25,334 bases of DNA from an uncultured Campylobacter sp. (lineage in GTDB: Bacteria > Campylobacterota > Campylobacteria > Campylobacterales > Campylobacteraceae). The DNA lies in contig NZ_CALKTC010000044.1 of NCBI RefSeq assembly GCF_937996225.1, forward strand, positions 1-25,334, read 5' to 3'. The translations under genes were made by a program, and so were the position numbers. Within the stretch, counting starts at the first letter, position 1; each line of letters opens with the position of its first letter. Positions 7,970 through 14,193 of this stretch are shown here, piece after piece. The notes under the pieces are model-generated. The model was not told where the DNA came from and ran no database searches. It saw only the letters and a list, made by a program, of their open reading frames with translations.

Positions 7970-8636
7970 AGCGTTATTTTACGCGATTTGGTTTATTTTT
8001 ACCGTCGTTTGCGTCGTAATCGCCATGGCGGTGAAAAACTCCTCTCATCGCCGCTTTCGCCGCATTTGGGGGCGCTTCCAGCGCTATGGCATCGGATATG
8101 ATATCGAGATCATAGGTACTCCCGATCCGCGCGCGCAGCTACTCATCGCCAACCACCAAAGCATAATGGATATCGTCGTGCTCGAAGAGACCCATCCCGC
8201 CGATATCTGCTGGATCGCTAAAAAGGAGATCGCAGACATCCCTATTATCGGCAAAATCATCACTCTTCCGAAGATGATCCAAGTCGATCGCTCCAATCCG
8301 CGCGATCTGGTGCGGATCGTGCATGAAGTGCAGCAGCGCGTGAGCGAAGGGCGCGTCATCACGATGTTTCCCGAGGGCACCAGACATCGCGGCACGCAGC
8401 TTTTGCAATTCCAAAGCGGCGCCAAAGCGATCGTTAGCAAGCTCGGTCTGCGCGTCCAGCCGGTGGTGCTCATCGGCACGCAGCACATCGCAAACTCTCA
8501 CGATTTCACCGTCCACAGCGGACATGTCAAAATCATCTACCTAGACCTGCTCGATACGAGCGATAAAGATTGGCTGCAGCACGCCAGAGAGGCGATGCAA
8601 GCCGTAATCGACGAAAACGAAACCGCCGAAGCATAG
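7950..8636 (+). CDS. plsC: 1-acyl-sn-glycerol-3-phosphate acyltransferase
   Basis: It acylates lysophosphatidic acid to phosphatidic acid at the inner membrane, the second acylation in phospholipid synthesis. The 228 residues carry an N-terminal membrane segment (about 8-28), the catalytic HX4D box (His69 to Asp74 in ANHQSIMD), and the substrate-binding FPEGTR (140-145), all hallmarks of the PlsC family. The ATG lies inside the last 20 bases of the SH3 gene, so it is probably translated by coupling. The block order matches C. jejuni Cj0516. It is the last gene of the run; a 404-bp non-coding stretch follows. Confidence 0.96.
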   Translation: MNLARIRALFYAIWFIFTVVCVVIAMAVKNSSHRRFRRIWGRFQRYGIGYDIEIIGTPDPRAQLLIANHQSIMDIVVLEETHPADICWIAKKEIADIPIIGKIITLPKMIQVDRSNPRDLVRIVHEVQQRVSEGRVITMFPEGTRHRGTQLLQFQSGAKAIVSKLGLRVQPVVLIGTQHIANSHDFTVHSGHVKIIYLDLLDTSDKDWLQHAREAMQAVIDENETAEA

Positions 8637-8740
8637 GTAGAATTCATAAATTTATCGATGAAATTCAAACGCGACTTTTGTTAATTCGCGCGATTTCTGT
8701 GCGCAGCAGCGCGTTTATTTGCGCTTTGATTTGCGGCGTG

Positions 8741-8826
8741 GAATTTTAAAATTTTATTCGTGCGCGCGGACGACGAAATTTTAAAATTTTATCCGTGCGT
8801 TTAGGTAGTGGAATTTTAAAATTTCA
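8741..8826. repeat. 35-bp-period direct repeats built on AATTTTAAAATTT
   Basis: The core AATTTTAAAATTT starts at 8742, 8777 and 8812, exactly 35 bp apart. The first two copies are also followed by TAT(T/C)CGTGCG. The third copy is diverged after the core. Confidence 0.75.
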
Positions 8827-8939
8827 TCTAAGCAGCAGGCGGCGAGTTATCGGCGAGAGACCCGCAAGAAAACAGCGCCTACATAAAAGCGAAATTTTAA
8901 AATTTACGCGGTGCGGCAAGATGTGGAATTTAGCGTATA

Positions 8940-8965
8940 TTTAGCCATTTGCGCAAATGGCTAAA
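8940..8965. repeat. Perfect 26-bp palindrome
   Basis: The left arm TTTAGCCATTTGC is the exact reverse complement of the right arm, centred between 8952 and 8953, with no loop. No U-tract follows on either strand. It lies 75 bp before the start of the first paralog gene, so it may be an operator for a dimeric regulator, a terminator of the plsC transcript, or both. Confidence 0.9.
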
Positions 8966-9040
8966 CGATTTGTCGCAAGAGCAAAAGATGGCGGCAACCC
9001 GCAAGCAGTCTTAAAATTTTAAATTCTTAAGGAGGAGAGA

Positions 9041-9526
9041 ATGGCGTTTGTTACAGAGGAAATTTCAAAAGAGGATGTCGAGAAATACGATTTGCTAAAA
9101 CCGTGCAATGAGATATGCAATAAGTATTATCAGGGTGAGCTTGATTGGGTAGATTTAAATTCGAGAGATTGGTGCATAGATCGAGAAAGAGGTATTTGGC
9201 TTTTTGTAGTACGCAGTATCACTATCGGAGATCCTAGAGATATGGAATTTAGCGGAGAAGTGATATGGCTTTTGCATTATAGAGGCAAAGATATAGAGAT
9301 CGATCTGAGGAATATACATAATGAATATACCGGTAAAAAAGATACGGATAATCCGTTTATACTAATATATGAACTGGAATCCATAAGAAGCGATATCGGG
9401 GATATACCAAAACAAGAGATTGTAGATATTTTAAAAGAAATTTTAAATGAGTTTAAGGGAGGAGACGTTATAACGTATTTTATCCCTAAAGAGAATATTC
9501 AAGTAATTTTCATATCAAAAATTTAA
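9041..9526 (+). CDS. Small acidic protein, tandem paralog A (possible immunity protein)
   Basis: Function not known. The 161 residues have no signal peptide or membrane segment, so it should be cytosolic. It opens FVTEEISKEDVEKYDLL and contains DWCIDRERGIWLF, WLLHYRGKDIEIDLR and, near the end, IVDILKEILNEFKGGDV. I recall a proteobacterial family with the same skeleton (TE-IS-EDI-KY, then DW/YWTIDRERNIY, then WKG), often found as small genes near polymorphic toxins; the immunity reading is inferred and unverified. The ATG at 9041 follows AAGGAGG. It is followed 15 bp later by a paralog, which points to tandem duplication. The DNA is more AT-rich than the purine genes. Confidence 0.75.
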   Translation: MAFVTEEISKEDVEKYDLLKPCNEICNKYYQGELDWVDLNSRDWCIDRERGIWLFVVRSITIGDPRDMEFSGEVIWLLHYRGKDIEIDLRNIHNEYTGKKDTDNPFILIYELESIRSDIGDIPKQEIVDILKEILNEFKGGDVITYFIPKENIQVIFISKI

Positions 9527-9541
9527 AGCAAAGGAGATAAG

Positions 9542-10063
9542 GTGGCGTTTATTACAGAGCGTATTTCAAAAGAGGATATTGAAAAATATAGTTTATTGGA
9601 AACGATAAACAAAATACGCAAAAAATATGATGATGACGAAATTAGTTTATGGTTTTTAAAAAGATTAGATTGGTGTATAGACCGAGAAAATAACACTTGG
9701 CTAATTCGTATATCGCATGATTATTTAAGAGATATAGGAGATTATGCCTTAACTAAAACGATATGGCTATTGCATTATAAAAGTAACGATATAGAGCTGG
9801 ACTTGAGGCGGATTTTTAATGATGAAACGATTGGCGATCCGCATAGAATTATTTATGAGCTTCACGATATAAAAACAGATGCCGAGAATACAACCAGCGA
9901 TGAAATTATAGATATTTTGAGAAAAATTTTAAGCGTATATGGCGGTGGCGGAGTTGGACTAGAAAATTTTACTCCAAAAGAAAAATTAAAGGCAAGCTTA
10001 ATAGTCAATTTAAAGCAAAGCAAGAATACGAGCCACAGGGCAAAACAACAAATGCCGAATTAA
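9542..10063 (+). CDS. Small acidic protein, tandem paralog B (possible immunity protein)
   Basis: A paralog of the preceding gene with shared landmarks in the same order: FITERISKEDIEKY at the start, DWCIDREN, IWLLHYKSNDIELDLR, IIYELHDIKTD and EIIDILRKIL. The 5' ends are nearly identical in DNA (GGCGTTT-TTACAGAG and ATTTCAAAAGAGGAT), while the middles have diverged. The start is GTG at 9542, five bases after AAGGAG. The C-terminus runs about 16 residues past the point where copy A stops; the copy-A stop context TTTAAAGCAAAG is present but read in another frame, so the tail is probably a frameshift product. No toxin gene is adjacent. Confidence 0.75.
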   Translation: MAFITERISKEDIEKYSLLETINKIRKKYDDDEISLWFLKRLDWCIDRENNTWLIRISHDYLRDIGDYALTKTIWLLHYKSNDIELDLRRIFNDETIGDPHRIIYELHDIKTDAENTTSDEIIDILRKILSVYGGGGVGLENFTPKEKLKASLIVNLKQSKNTSHRAKQQMPN

Positions 10064-10186
10064 AGAAATAGTAGATGATTAAACCGCCTGCGATTAAGAA
10101 AACTATTTGCTTTATGCCGATCATCAATATACAGTCGATTTAAAATTTTACCGTCGTAATAGGATAAATTTTAAAATTCCGTCCGT

Positions 10187-11221
10187 TTAAATCAACGTCG
10201 GCTTTAGCTTGCGCGCCGAAAAGTCGGGCTTCTCGCCGCGAGCTAGAGCGATGAGCTCATCCGTCGTAATTAGATAAAACCCCGCGAGGTCTCTACCGAA
10301 AAGCCTTTGGATTTCATCGCTTCTGCCGTCTAAAAAATCAAGCGCAAGTTTGGAATTTACTAGCAAAAAATCGCTTCCGCTATCAAACGCGTCAAATAAA
10401 ATTTCGCCCCCCAGCCGCAGCGCGCACTCCCGCTCCCGCTCGTATATCTGCGCCCCAAGCGGCGCGCCTTCGCAGCCAAAGTGCACGATCTGCGCGCCCA
10501 GCCTGCTGGCTAGATCCTCTGCAGCCTCGTCGTACCACACGGCGACGTTAAAGCCGCTAAAATCGTGCTTCGCGCTCGCTGCGTCAAATTCCGCCATGCT
10601 CTGTGCGCTTAAAATTTTATTGCTGCGCGCGGGCTCAAATTTTAAAATATCGCAAAACGCCCTGTATGCCGCGCGGTCGTCAAACTCCATCCCCACGGCG
10701 TCGCACTTCGTAAAATACGCCATCTGCGGCTCGATGATCTCCAAAATCCTCATGCGCTCGCTCGGGTGCGTCTGCATCAGGCGGTGCGCGAAGATAAAGG
10801 CGCTGTTGCCCAAAAACTCCCGTGAACATGCGGGGATTTTTGTCGAGTAAAAATAGGGCGCGAGGCTTTTGTAAAACTCGAAATCAGAGACGTCCGCGAT
10901 GCCCTCAAAAGCTTTAAATTTATCCAAAAATGCCCTCGGCTCGCAGCGCAGATCTTTAATCGCTTCTTTTTCGCTAAGAGGCGAGATGATTAGCTCGCTT
11001 CCAAAGTGCGCTAGCAGCGTATCTAGCGGCTCTTTTACGCTCACCGCGGTGCCGCCGATTTTTACAAATTCCACCCCCTGCGCGCTGAAATAGGGATCGT
11101 GCGCGGAAATGTCGTCAAGCAGTGCCGCAAGATCGGCAAAGGGCGCGCTTTCATAAACATAGGGCTTGAAGTAGCTTGCGACGTCGCAGCGAGGATCGAA
11201 GCGAAAGAGCCTGATTAGCAT
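10187..11221 (-). CDS. DUF5644/HdrB C-terminal-like conserved protein
   Basis: A 344-residue cytosolic protein that resembles a family common in Campylobacter and Helicobacter (N-terminal DUF5644-like domain plus a part named after the HdrB C-terminus). The opening MLIRLFRFDPRCDVASYFKPY, then the VKIGG strand and LVAHFG-like stretch, fit my memory of that family. Its biochemical role is not established. Cysteines are scattered (for example PACSREF and TKCDAVG, FGCEGAP) and a clear heterodisulfide-reductase CCG motif is not visible, so enzymatic activity is doubtful. The ATG at 11221 follows AAGGA. It is divergent from truD across about 105 bp. Confidence 0.65.
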   Translation of the reverse strand: MLIRLFRFDPRCDVASYFKPYVYESAPFADLAALLDDISAHDPYFSAQGVEFVKIGGTAVSVKEPLDTLLAHFGSELIISPLSEKEAIKDLRCEPRAFLDKFKAFEGIADVSDFEFYKSLAPYFYSTKIPACSREFLGNSAFIFAHRLMQTHPSERMRILEIIEPQMAYFTKCDAVGMEFDDRAAYRAFCDILKFEPARSNKILSAQSMAEFDAASAKHDFSGFNVAVWYDEAAEDLASRLGAQIVHFGCEGAPLGAQIYERERECALRLGGEILFDAFDSGSDFLLVNSKLALDFLDGRSDEIQRLFGRDLAGFYLITTDELIALARGEKPDFSARKLKPTLI

Positions 11222-11326
11222 TTTTCATCCTTTTTTATGGCGAATGATACTAGAATTTGCCTTAATAATGAGTTTTTTAGGCTCAATTTTATAAAATTAC
11301 GCCTTAGATTAACGCAAAGGCCGGCT

Positions 11327-12439
11327 ATGAAAAATTTATACACCTTAAATCACGCGCCGATAAATGCGCATTTTAGTAAAAACTCAGGCGATTTCGTCGT
11401 GCGCGAAGTACCGCTTTACGAGCCTAGCGGTGAGGGCGAGCACTGCATTTTGCTGCTGCAAAAAAAGGGCATCGGCACGCACGAGGCACTGCGGATTTTA
11501 AGCGAACATACGGGCGCTAAGATGCGCGAGTTCGGCTACGCGGGGCTTAAAGACAAGCAGGGCCTTACGACGCAGCATGTTAGCATACCCGCTAAATTTG
11601 AGCCCGCGCTGGGCGGATTTTCGCACGAGAGCCTTAAAATTTTAAGCGTGCAAAGGCACAAAAACAAGCTTAAAATCGGGCATCTAAAGGGCAACGACTT
11701 TTTCATCCGCTTAAAAAAGGTCCTACCGCCCGACGCCGTCAAGCTCGCAGCCGCGCTAGATACGCTAGGGCGCGAGGGCTTTGCGAACTACTTCGGCTAT
11801 CAGCGCTTCGGCAAGTTCGGCGACAACGCGGCGCAGGGCGAGGAGGTGCTGCGCGGACAGAGGCGGCTTAAAAACCCCAAAATGCGCGACTTTCTAATCA
11901 GCGCCTATCAGAGCGAGCTTTTCAATCGCTGGCTTAGCAAGCGGGTCGAAATTTCAAAATTTGCGGCGGAATTTAGCCTTGGAGAGTTTGCTAAAATTTA
12001 CGGGCTAAGCAAGGAGGAGGCGCGCGAGATCACGGCTCAACCGCAGTTTTTTAAGCTTTTAAGGGGCGAGATTTTAGGGCATTTTCCCCGCGGCGCGTTT
12101 TTTAGCTGTGACGATCTTGGCGCGGAGTGCGAGCGCTTCGCGAAGCGAGAAATCACGAGTGCAGGCCTTATCGTGGGGCGAGCGAAGTTGCGAGCTAGCG
12201 GGCTTGGCGGCAGATTTGAAGATGAAATTTTCGCGCCTGCTCGCGAGTTTGAGGCGCAGATGAACGGCTCGCGCAGGTTTGCATGGAGCTTTATGGAGCG
12301 CGTGCAGCACGCCTATGATGCGCAAAATGCGCATTTTAGCTTCAGTTTTTACCTGCCGAAAGGCTCTTACGCGACGGTCGTTTTGGAAGAAATTTTGCAC
12401 CGAGATATATTCGAAGGCGCCGCAACGGACGAGGATTGA
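11327..12439 (+). CDS. truD: tRNA pseudouridine(13) synthase TruD
   Basis: It isomerises uridine 13 of certain tRNAs. At 370 residues it is slightly longer than E. coli TruD (349). The catalytic aspartate is Asp76 in GYAGLKDKQGLTTQ, and the family motifs NYFGYQRFG (154 onward) and AYQSELFNRWL (193 onward) follow. An in-frame ATG at 11237 would add 30 residues (MANDTRICLN...), but that extension is unlike TruD; the ATG at 11327 lies six bases after AAGG and opens directly into the conserved N-terminus, so it is preferred. It stands alone, divergent from the DUF5644-like gene and followed by a repeat-rich non-coding tract. Confidence 0.95.
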   Translation: MKNLYTLNHAPINAHFSKNSGDFVVREVPLYEPSGEGEHCILLLQKKGIGTHEALRILSEHTGAKMREFGYAGLKDKQGLTTQHVSIPAKFEPALGGFSHESLKILSVQRHKNKLKIGHLKGNDFFIRLKKVLPPDAVKLAAALDTLGREGFANYFGYQRFGKFGDNAAQGEEVLRGQRRLKNPKMRDFLISAYQSELFNRWLSKRVEISKFAAEFSLGEFAKIYGLSKEEAREITAQPQFFKLLRGEILGHFPRGAFFSCDDLGAECERFAKREITSAGLIVGRAKLRASGLGGRFEDEIFAPAREFEAQMNGSRRFAWSFMERVQHAYDAQNAHFSFSFYLPKGSYATVVLEEILHRDIFEGAATDED

Positions 12440-12640
12440 GCCGCATCGCGCCGCGGATTAGGGCTCATGCTATGTCAAACCGCGCCGTAGAGTAGGGTTT
12501 ACGCCGCACTTGCGCTACGTCGTAGCGTGCCACGCCGCGGATTAGGGCTCGCGCCACGCCCTACGCCAAACCACGCCACGTCGCGGTGCACCACGCTGCA
12601 CGGAATTTTAAATCTTGGCTGCGTGGATTTAAATTTGCGC
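12440..12640. repeat. GC-rich imperfect repeat tract after truD
   Basis: An 18-bp sequence (CGCCGCGGATTAGGGCTC) occurs at 12449-12466 and again at 12533-12550, with a diverged middle copy near 12482 (CGCCGTAGAGTAGGG). The tract also holds CGCTAC-GTC-GTAGCG, a small hairpin, and many CCACGC/GCCACG words. It has no credible reading frame. Confidence 0.7.
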
Positions 12641-12645
12641 GGTAG

Positions 12646-12687
12646 ATGAAATTTTATGAAATTTTATGAAATTTTATGAAATTTTAT
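12646..12687. repeat. 10-bp tandem repeat, ATGAAATTTT x 4
   Basis: Four perfect copies at 12646, 12656, 12666 and 12676 plus two further bases. The repeat lies between truD and the immunity-like gene and is not inside a gene. Copy number may vary between strains by slippage. Confidence 0.95.
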
Positions 12688-12775
12688 CGCAGTAAGCGTG
12701 CCGTTTTGTCTAAGCCATAGAATTTAAAATTTTATTCTGCTCGGCCGTAGGTAAAATTTGCTAAATTTCACCTTT

Positions 12776-12853
12776 TTATAGTTGTCCAAATTTATTTTCG
12801 TCAATAACCAGCAAAATATTATTAAGCTTAAAATCGCTTAAGTCTTTTATCTA
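12776..12853 (-). pseudogene. Short 3' gene remnant after the immunity-like gene
   Basis: Reading on past the stop of the immunity-like gene in the same frame gives about 24 sensible residues (IKDLSDFKLNNILLVIDENKFGQL) before a stop at 12776-12778. There is no start codon with a ribosome site. This may be the C-terminal stub of another small gene, such as a second immunity gene lost by deletion, or a lost extension of the upstream one. Identity unknown. Confidence 0.35.
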
Positions 12854-13219
12854 CTATTGCCCATTTACAATATTTTCAAAAAAATTATTCTCTTCCCAAA
12901 AGTAGCATTCTAATATTTTTAAAATTCCATTTTCCAAAAGAACCATTGCTCCTCCAATGTTTTCATCAGAAAGCATCAAATTTACATTGCCGACAAAACC
13001 GTTGTTTTTGCTTTTTTCTAATATTTTTTTACACTCGAAATGGCAATAATATCCGGCTGTCGAAACCTCTCTTTTTGTAATTTCTGAATTTTCAAACTGC
13101 TTATAAAGCGCATAATCGCCTAAATCATCACTTATTAGCTTAATAATTTCAGCTTCGATATTTGCAATATCTGTAAAATTATCGAGGGATAAACATCGTT
13201 CCGATTTTTGGTTTTCCAT
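12854..13219 (-). CDS. Putative immunity protein paired with the broken toxin tip
   Basis: A 121-residue acidic cytosolic protein. Its ATG lies inside the upstream toxin remnant (41-bp overlap, different frame), the arrangement typical of polymorphic toxin and cognate immunity genes. Visible stretches are a helical N-terminal part, GYYCHFECKKIL, then NVNLMLSDENIGGAMVLLENGILKILECYFWEE, whose 'GA-VLL-E-G-L--LE' strand pattern resembles immunity proteins found beside CDI/Rhs toxins; this is from memory. The reading frame is intact although the toxin is broken, consistent with an orphan immunity gene kept for protection. The DNA is clearly AT-richer than truD or rmuC. Confidence 0.65.
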   Translation of the reverse strand: MENQKSERCLSLDNFTDIANIEAEIIKLISDDLGDYALYKQFENSEITKREVSTAGYYCHFECKKILEKSKNNGFVGNVNLMLSDENIGGAMVLLENGILKILECYFWEENNFFENIVNGQ

Positions 13220-13479
13220 TTTTTATAACTCCACGTACAGTAATTTCATAGCCTTTAATATTAACTTTATAGCCATTAGTAAAATTATTTGGTAACTTAC
13301 CATTTGCCATATCTTTTTCAAGTTCTTTAATTATAGCATTATAAGCTTTTTGTTGATTGTTTTCAAATTTATTTAAAAAATCATCTAATTTACACCCCTT
13401 TTTTGTTAAAGATATGATTTAATTTATTAGCTTCTTTATTGTCATCATCCTCCGGCGGCAATGGTGCAGGGGCGGGAGT
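13179..13479 (-). pseudogene. Frameshifted C-terminal toxin tip of a polymorphic toxin
   Basis: On the minus strand a proline/acid linker (PAPAPLPPEDDDNKEANKL) leads into NHIFNKKG, then a frame change, then CKLDDFLNKFENN, AYNAIIKELEKDM, FTNGYKVNIKGYEITVRGV and the end KIGTMFIPR. A linker, then HIF, then a compact domain ending VTVRG...IGTxFIP is typical of C-terminal toxin domains of hemagglutinin/CdiA-like proteins, as I remember them. The frame breaks at A6G4 (13395-13404): one G too many leads to GTG TAA. Upstream of 13479 an in-frame TAA ends the open frame and no N-terminal secretion part is present, so this is an orphan tip. It overlaps the immunity-like gene by 41 bp. The nuclease type is not determined. 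Confidence 0.6.
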
Positions 13480-13548
13480 TTATACTTGCTCACGCCAAAA
13501 ATTCCACCCCTTAAATTCCACGAGCCGTAAAATTTAAGCCAAAAAAGC

Positions 13549-13554
13549 TATAAT
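13549..13554 (+). promoter_or_regulatory. -10 box of rnpB
   Basis: TATAAT ends 6 bp before the first paired base of RNase P RNA, the correct distance for a start near 13560. No TTGACA-like -35 is seen 17 bp upstream; the preceding run of A residues is common in Campylobacter promoters. Confidence 0.75.
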
Positions 13555-13559
13555 TGCGC

Positions 13560-13873
13560 TCGGGTGTGGCGTGCGGTCGCTCCGCAAGGAGAGGAAAGTC
13601 CGAGCTGCGATAAGACAAGGTTGCGTCTAACGGACGCCGGGGGCAACTCTAGGGAAAGTACAACAGAAAGCAAACCGCCGCGCAAGCGGTAAGGGTGAAA
13701 GGGCGGGGTAAGAGCCCACCGCGCGCGTGGAGACACGAGCGGCAATGCAAACCCAACCTGCAGCAAGAACGGGTGGTTTCGTCTTATATTCGAACCGTTC
13801 GCTCGAACCGATTTGCAAAAATCGGTCTAGATAAATGACCGCTGTAACGGAACTCGGCTTATAACCACACCTA
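13560..13873 (+). ncRNA. rnpB: RNase P RNA, bacterial class A
   Basis: This is the catalytic RNA that removes 5' leaders from tRNA precursors. Universally conserved blocks are present in order: GAGGAAAGTCCG after the first helix, GGGTAAGAGCCCACCG in the middle, AGATAAATGACCGC near the 3' end, then GGAACTCGGCTTAT. Helix P1 closes by pairing GGTGTGG at the 5' end with CCACACC at 13865-13871. The length, about 314 nt, is normal. A T-rich run (TATTTTTA) follows and may end transcription. Ends are set from P1 and are accurate to a few bases. Confidence 0.97.
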
Positions 13874-13914
13874 TTTTTACGCCGAATTTATTTACTTGGA
13901 ATAAGGAAAGAATT

Positions 13915-14193
13915 TTGAAAAGCTTAATCTTATGCAGCGCGCTTTGCGCCGTCGTTTTAGGGCTCGGAGGCTGCGCGAGTGCGGGCGCTGATAAATCTAT
14001 AATCTTGCAAGGTGACGCCCACGATCGCGCCTGTGCGGAGGTTTATGAGCACTATAAAGAGCTTGAAGCGGAGCTCTTGGCGGTCGAGGATCGATACGCA
14101 AACCCAAGCGTCGCAAACGATTATATACAGGCTTACGATGAGTACGAGCGCACCATTGCCTACTACAATAAAAATTGCGCGACCGATAAATAA
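13915..14193 (+). CDS. Small predicted lipoprotein
   Basis: A 92-residue protein with a signal peptide and lipobox: hydrophobic residues 3-17 followed by LGLGGC, so Cys20 would be lipid-modified after signal peptidase II cleavage. The mature part is about 70 residues, mostly helical and acidic (HYKELEAELLAVEDRY, YIQAYDEYERTIAYYNKNC) with two further cysteines (Cys40, Cys88) that could form a disulfide in the periplasm. The start is TTG at 13915, seven bases after AAGGA. It is alone, directly downstream of rnpB, and may be transcribed by read-through. Function unknown. Confidence 0.8.
   Translation: MKSLILCSALCAVVLGLGGCASAGADKSIILQGDAHDRACAEVYEHYKELEAELLAVEDRYANPSVANDYIQAYDEYERTIAYYNKNCATDK

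Larger units (their letters stand above)
8637..9040. other. 404-bp non-coding spacer with AT palindromes and repeats
   Basis: No credible reading frame. It holds repeated AATTTTAAAATTT palindromes (near 8742, 8777, 8812, 8893, 9012), the first three with a 35-bp period, and a perfect 26-bp palindrome at 8940-8965. It ends with a very strong Shine-Dalgarno sequence (AAGGAGG at 9029-9035) for the next gene. No clear promoter hexamer pair was seen. Confidence 0.7.

Noticed and set aside
11237..11326. N-terminal extension of TruD from ATG 11237
   Set aside because: Extension is not TruD-like and the ATG at 11327 has its own ribosome site.
13395..13404. Programmed ribosomal frameshift at A6G4
   Set aside because: Zero-frame codons are AAC AAA AAA GGG, so the -1 slippery heptamer is out of register and the shift needed is +1; a simple one-base mutation is more likely.
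13548..13818. Minus-strand frames across rnpB
   Set aside because: They lie on the antisense strand of a clearly identified RNase P RNA.
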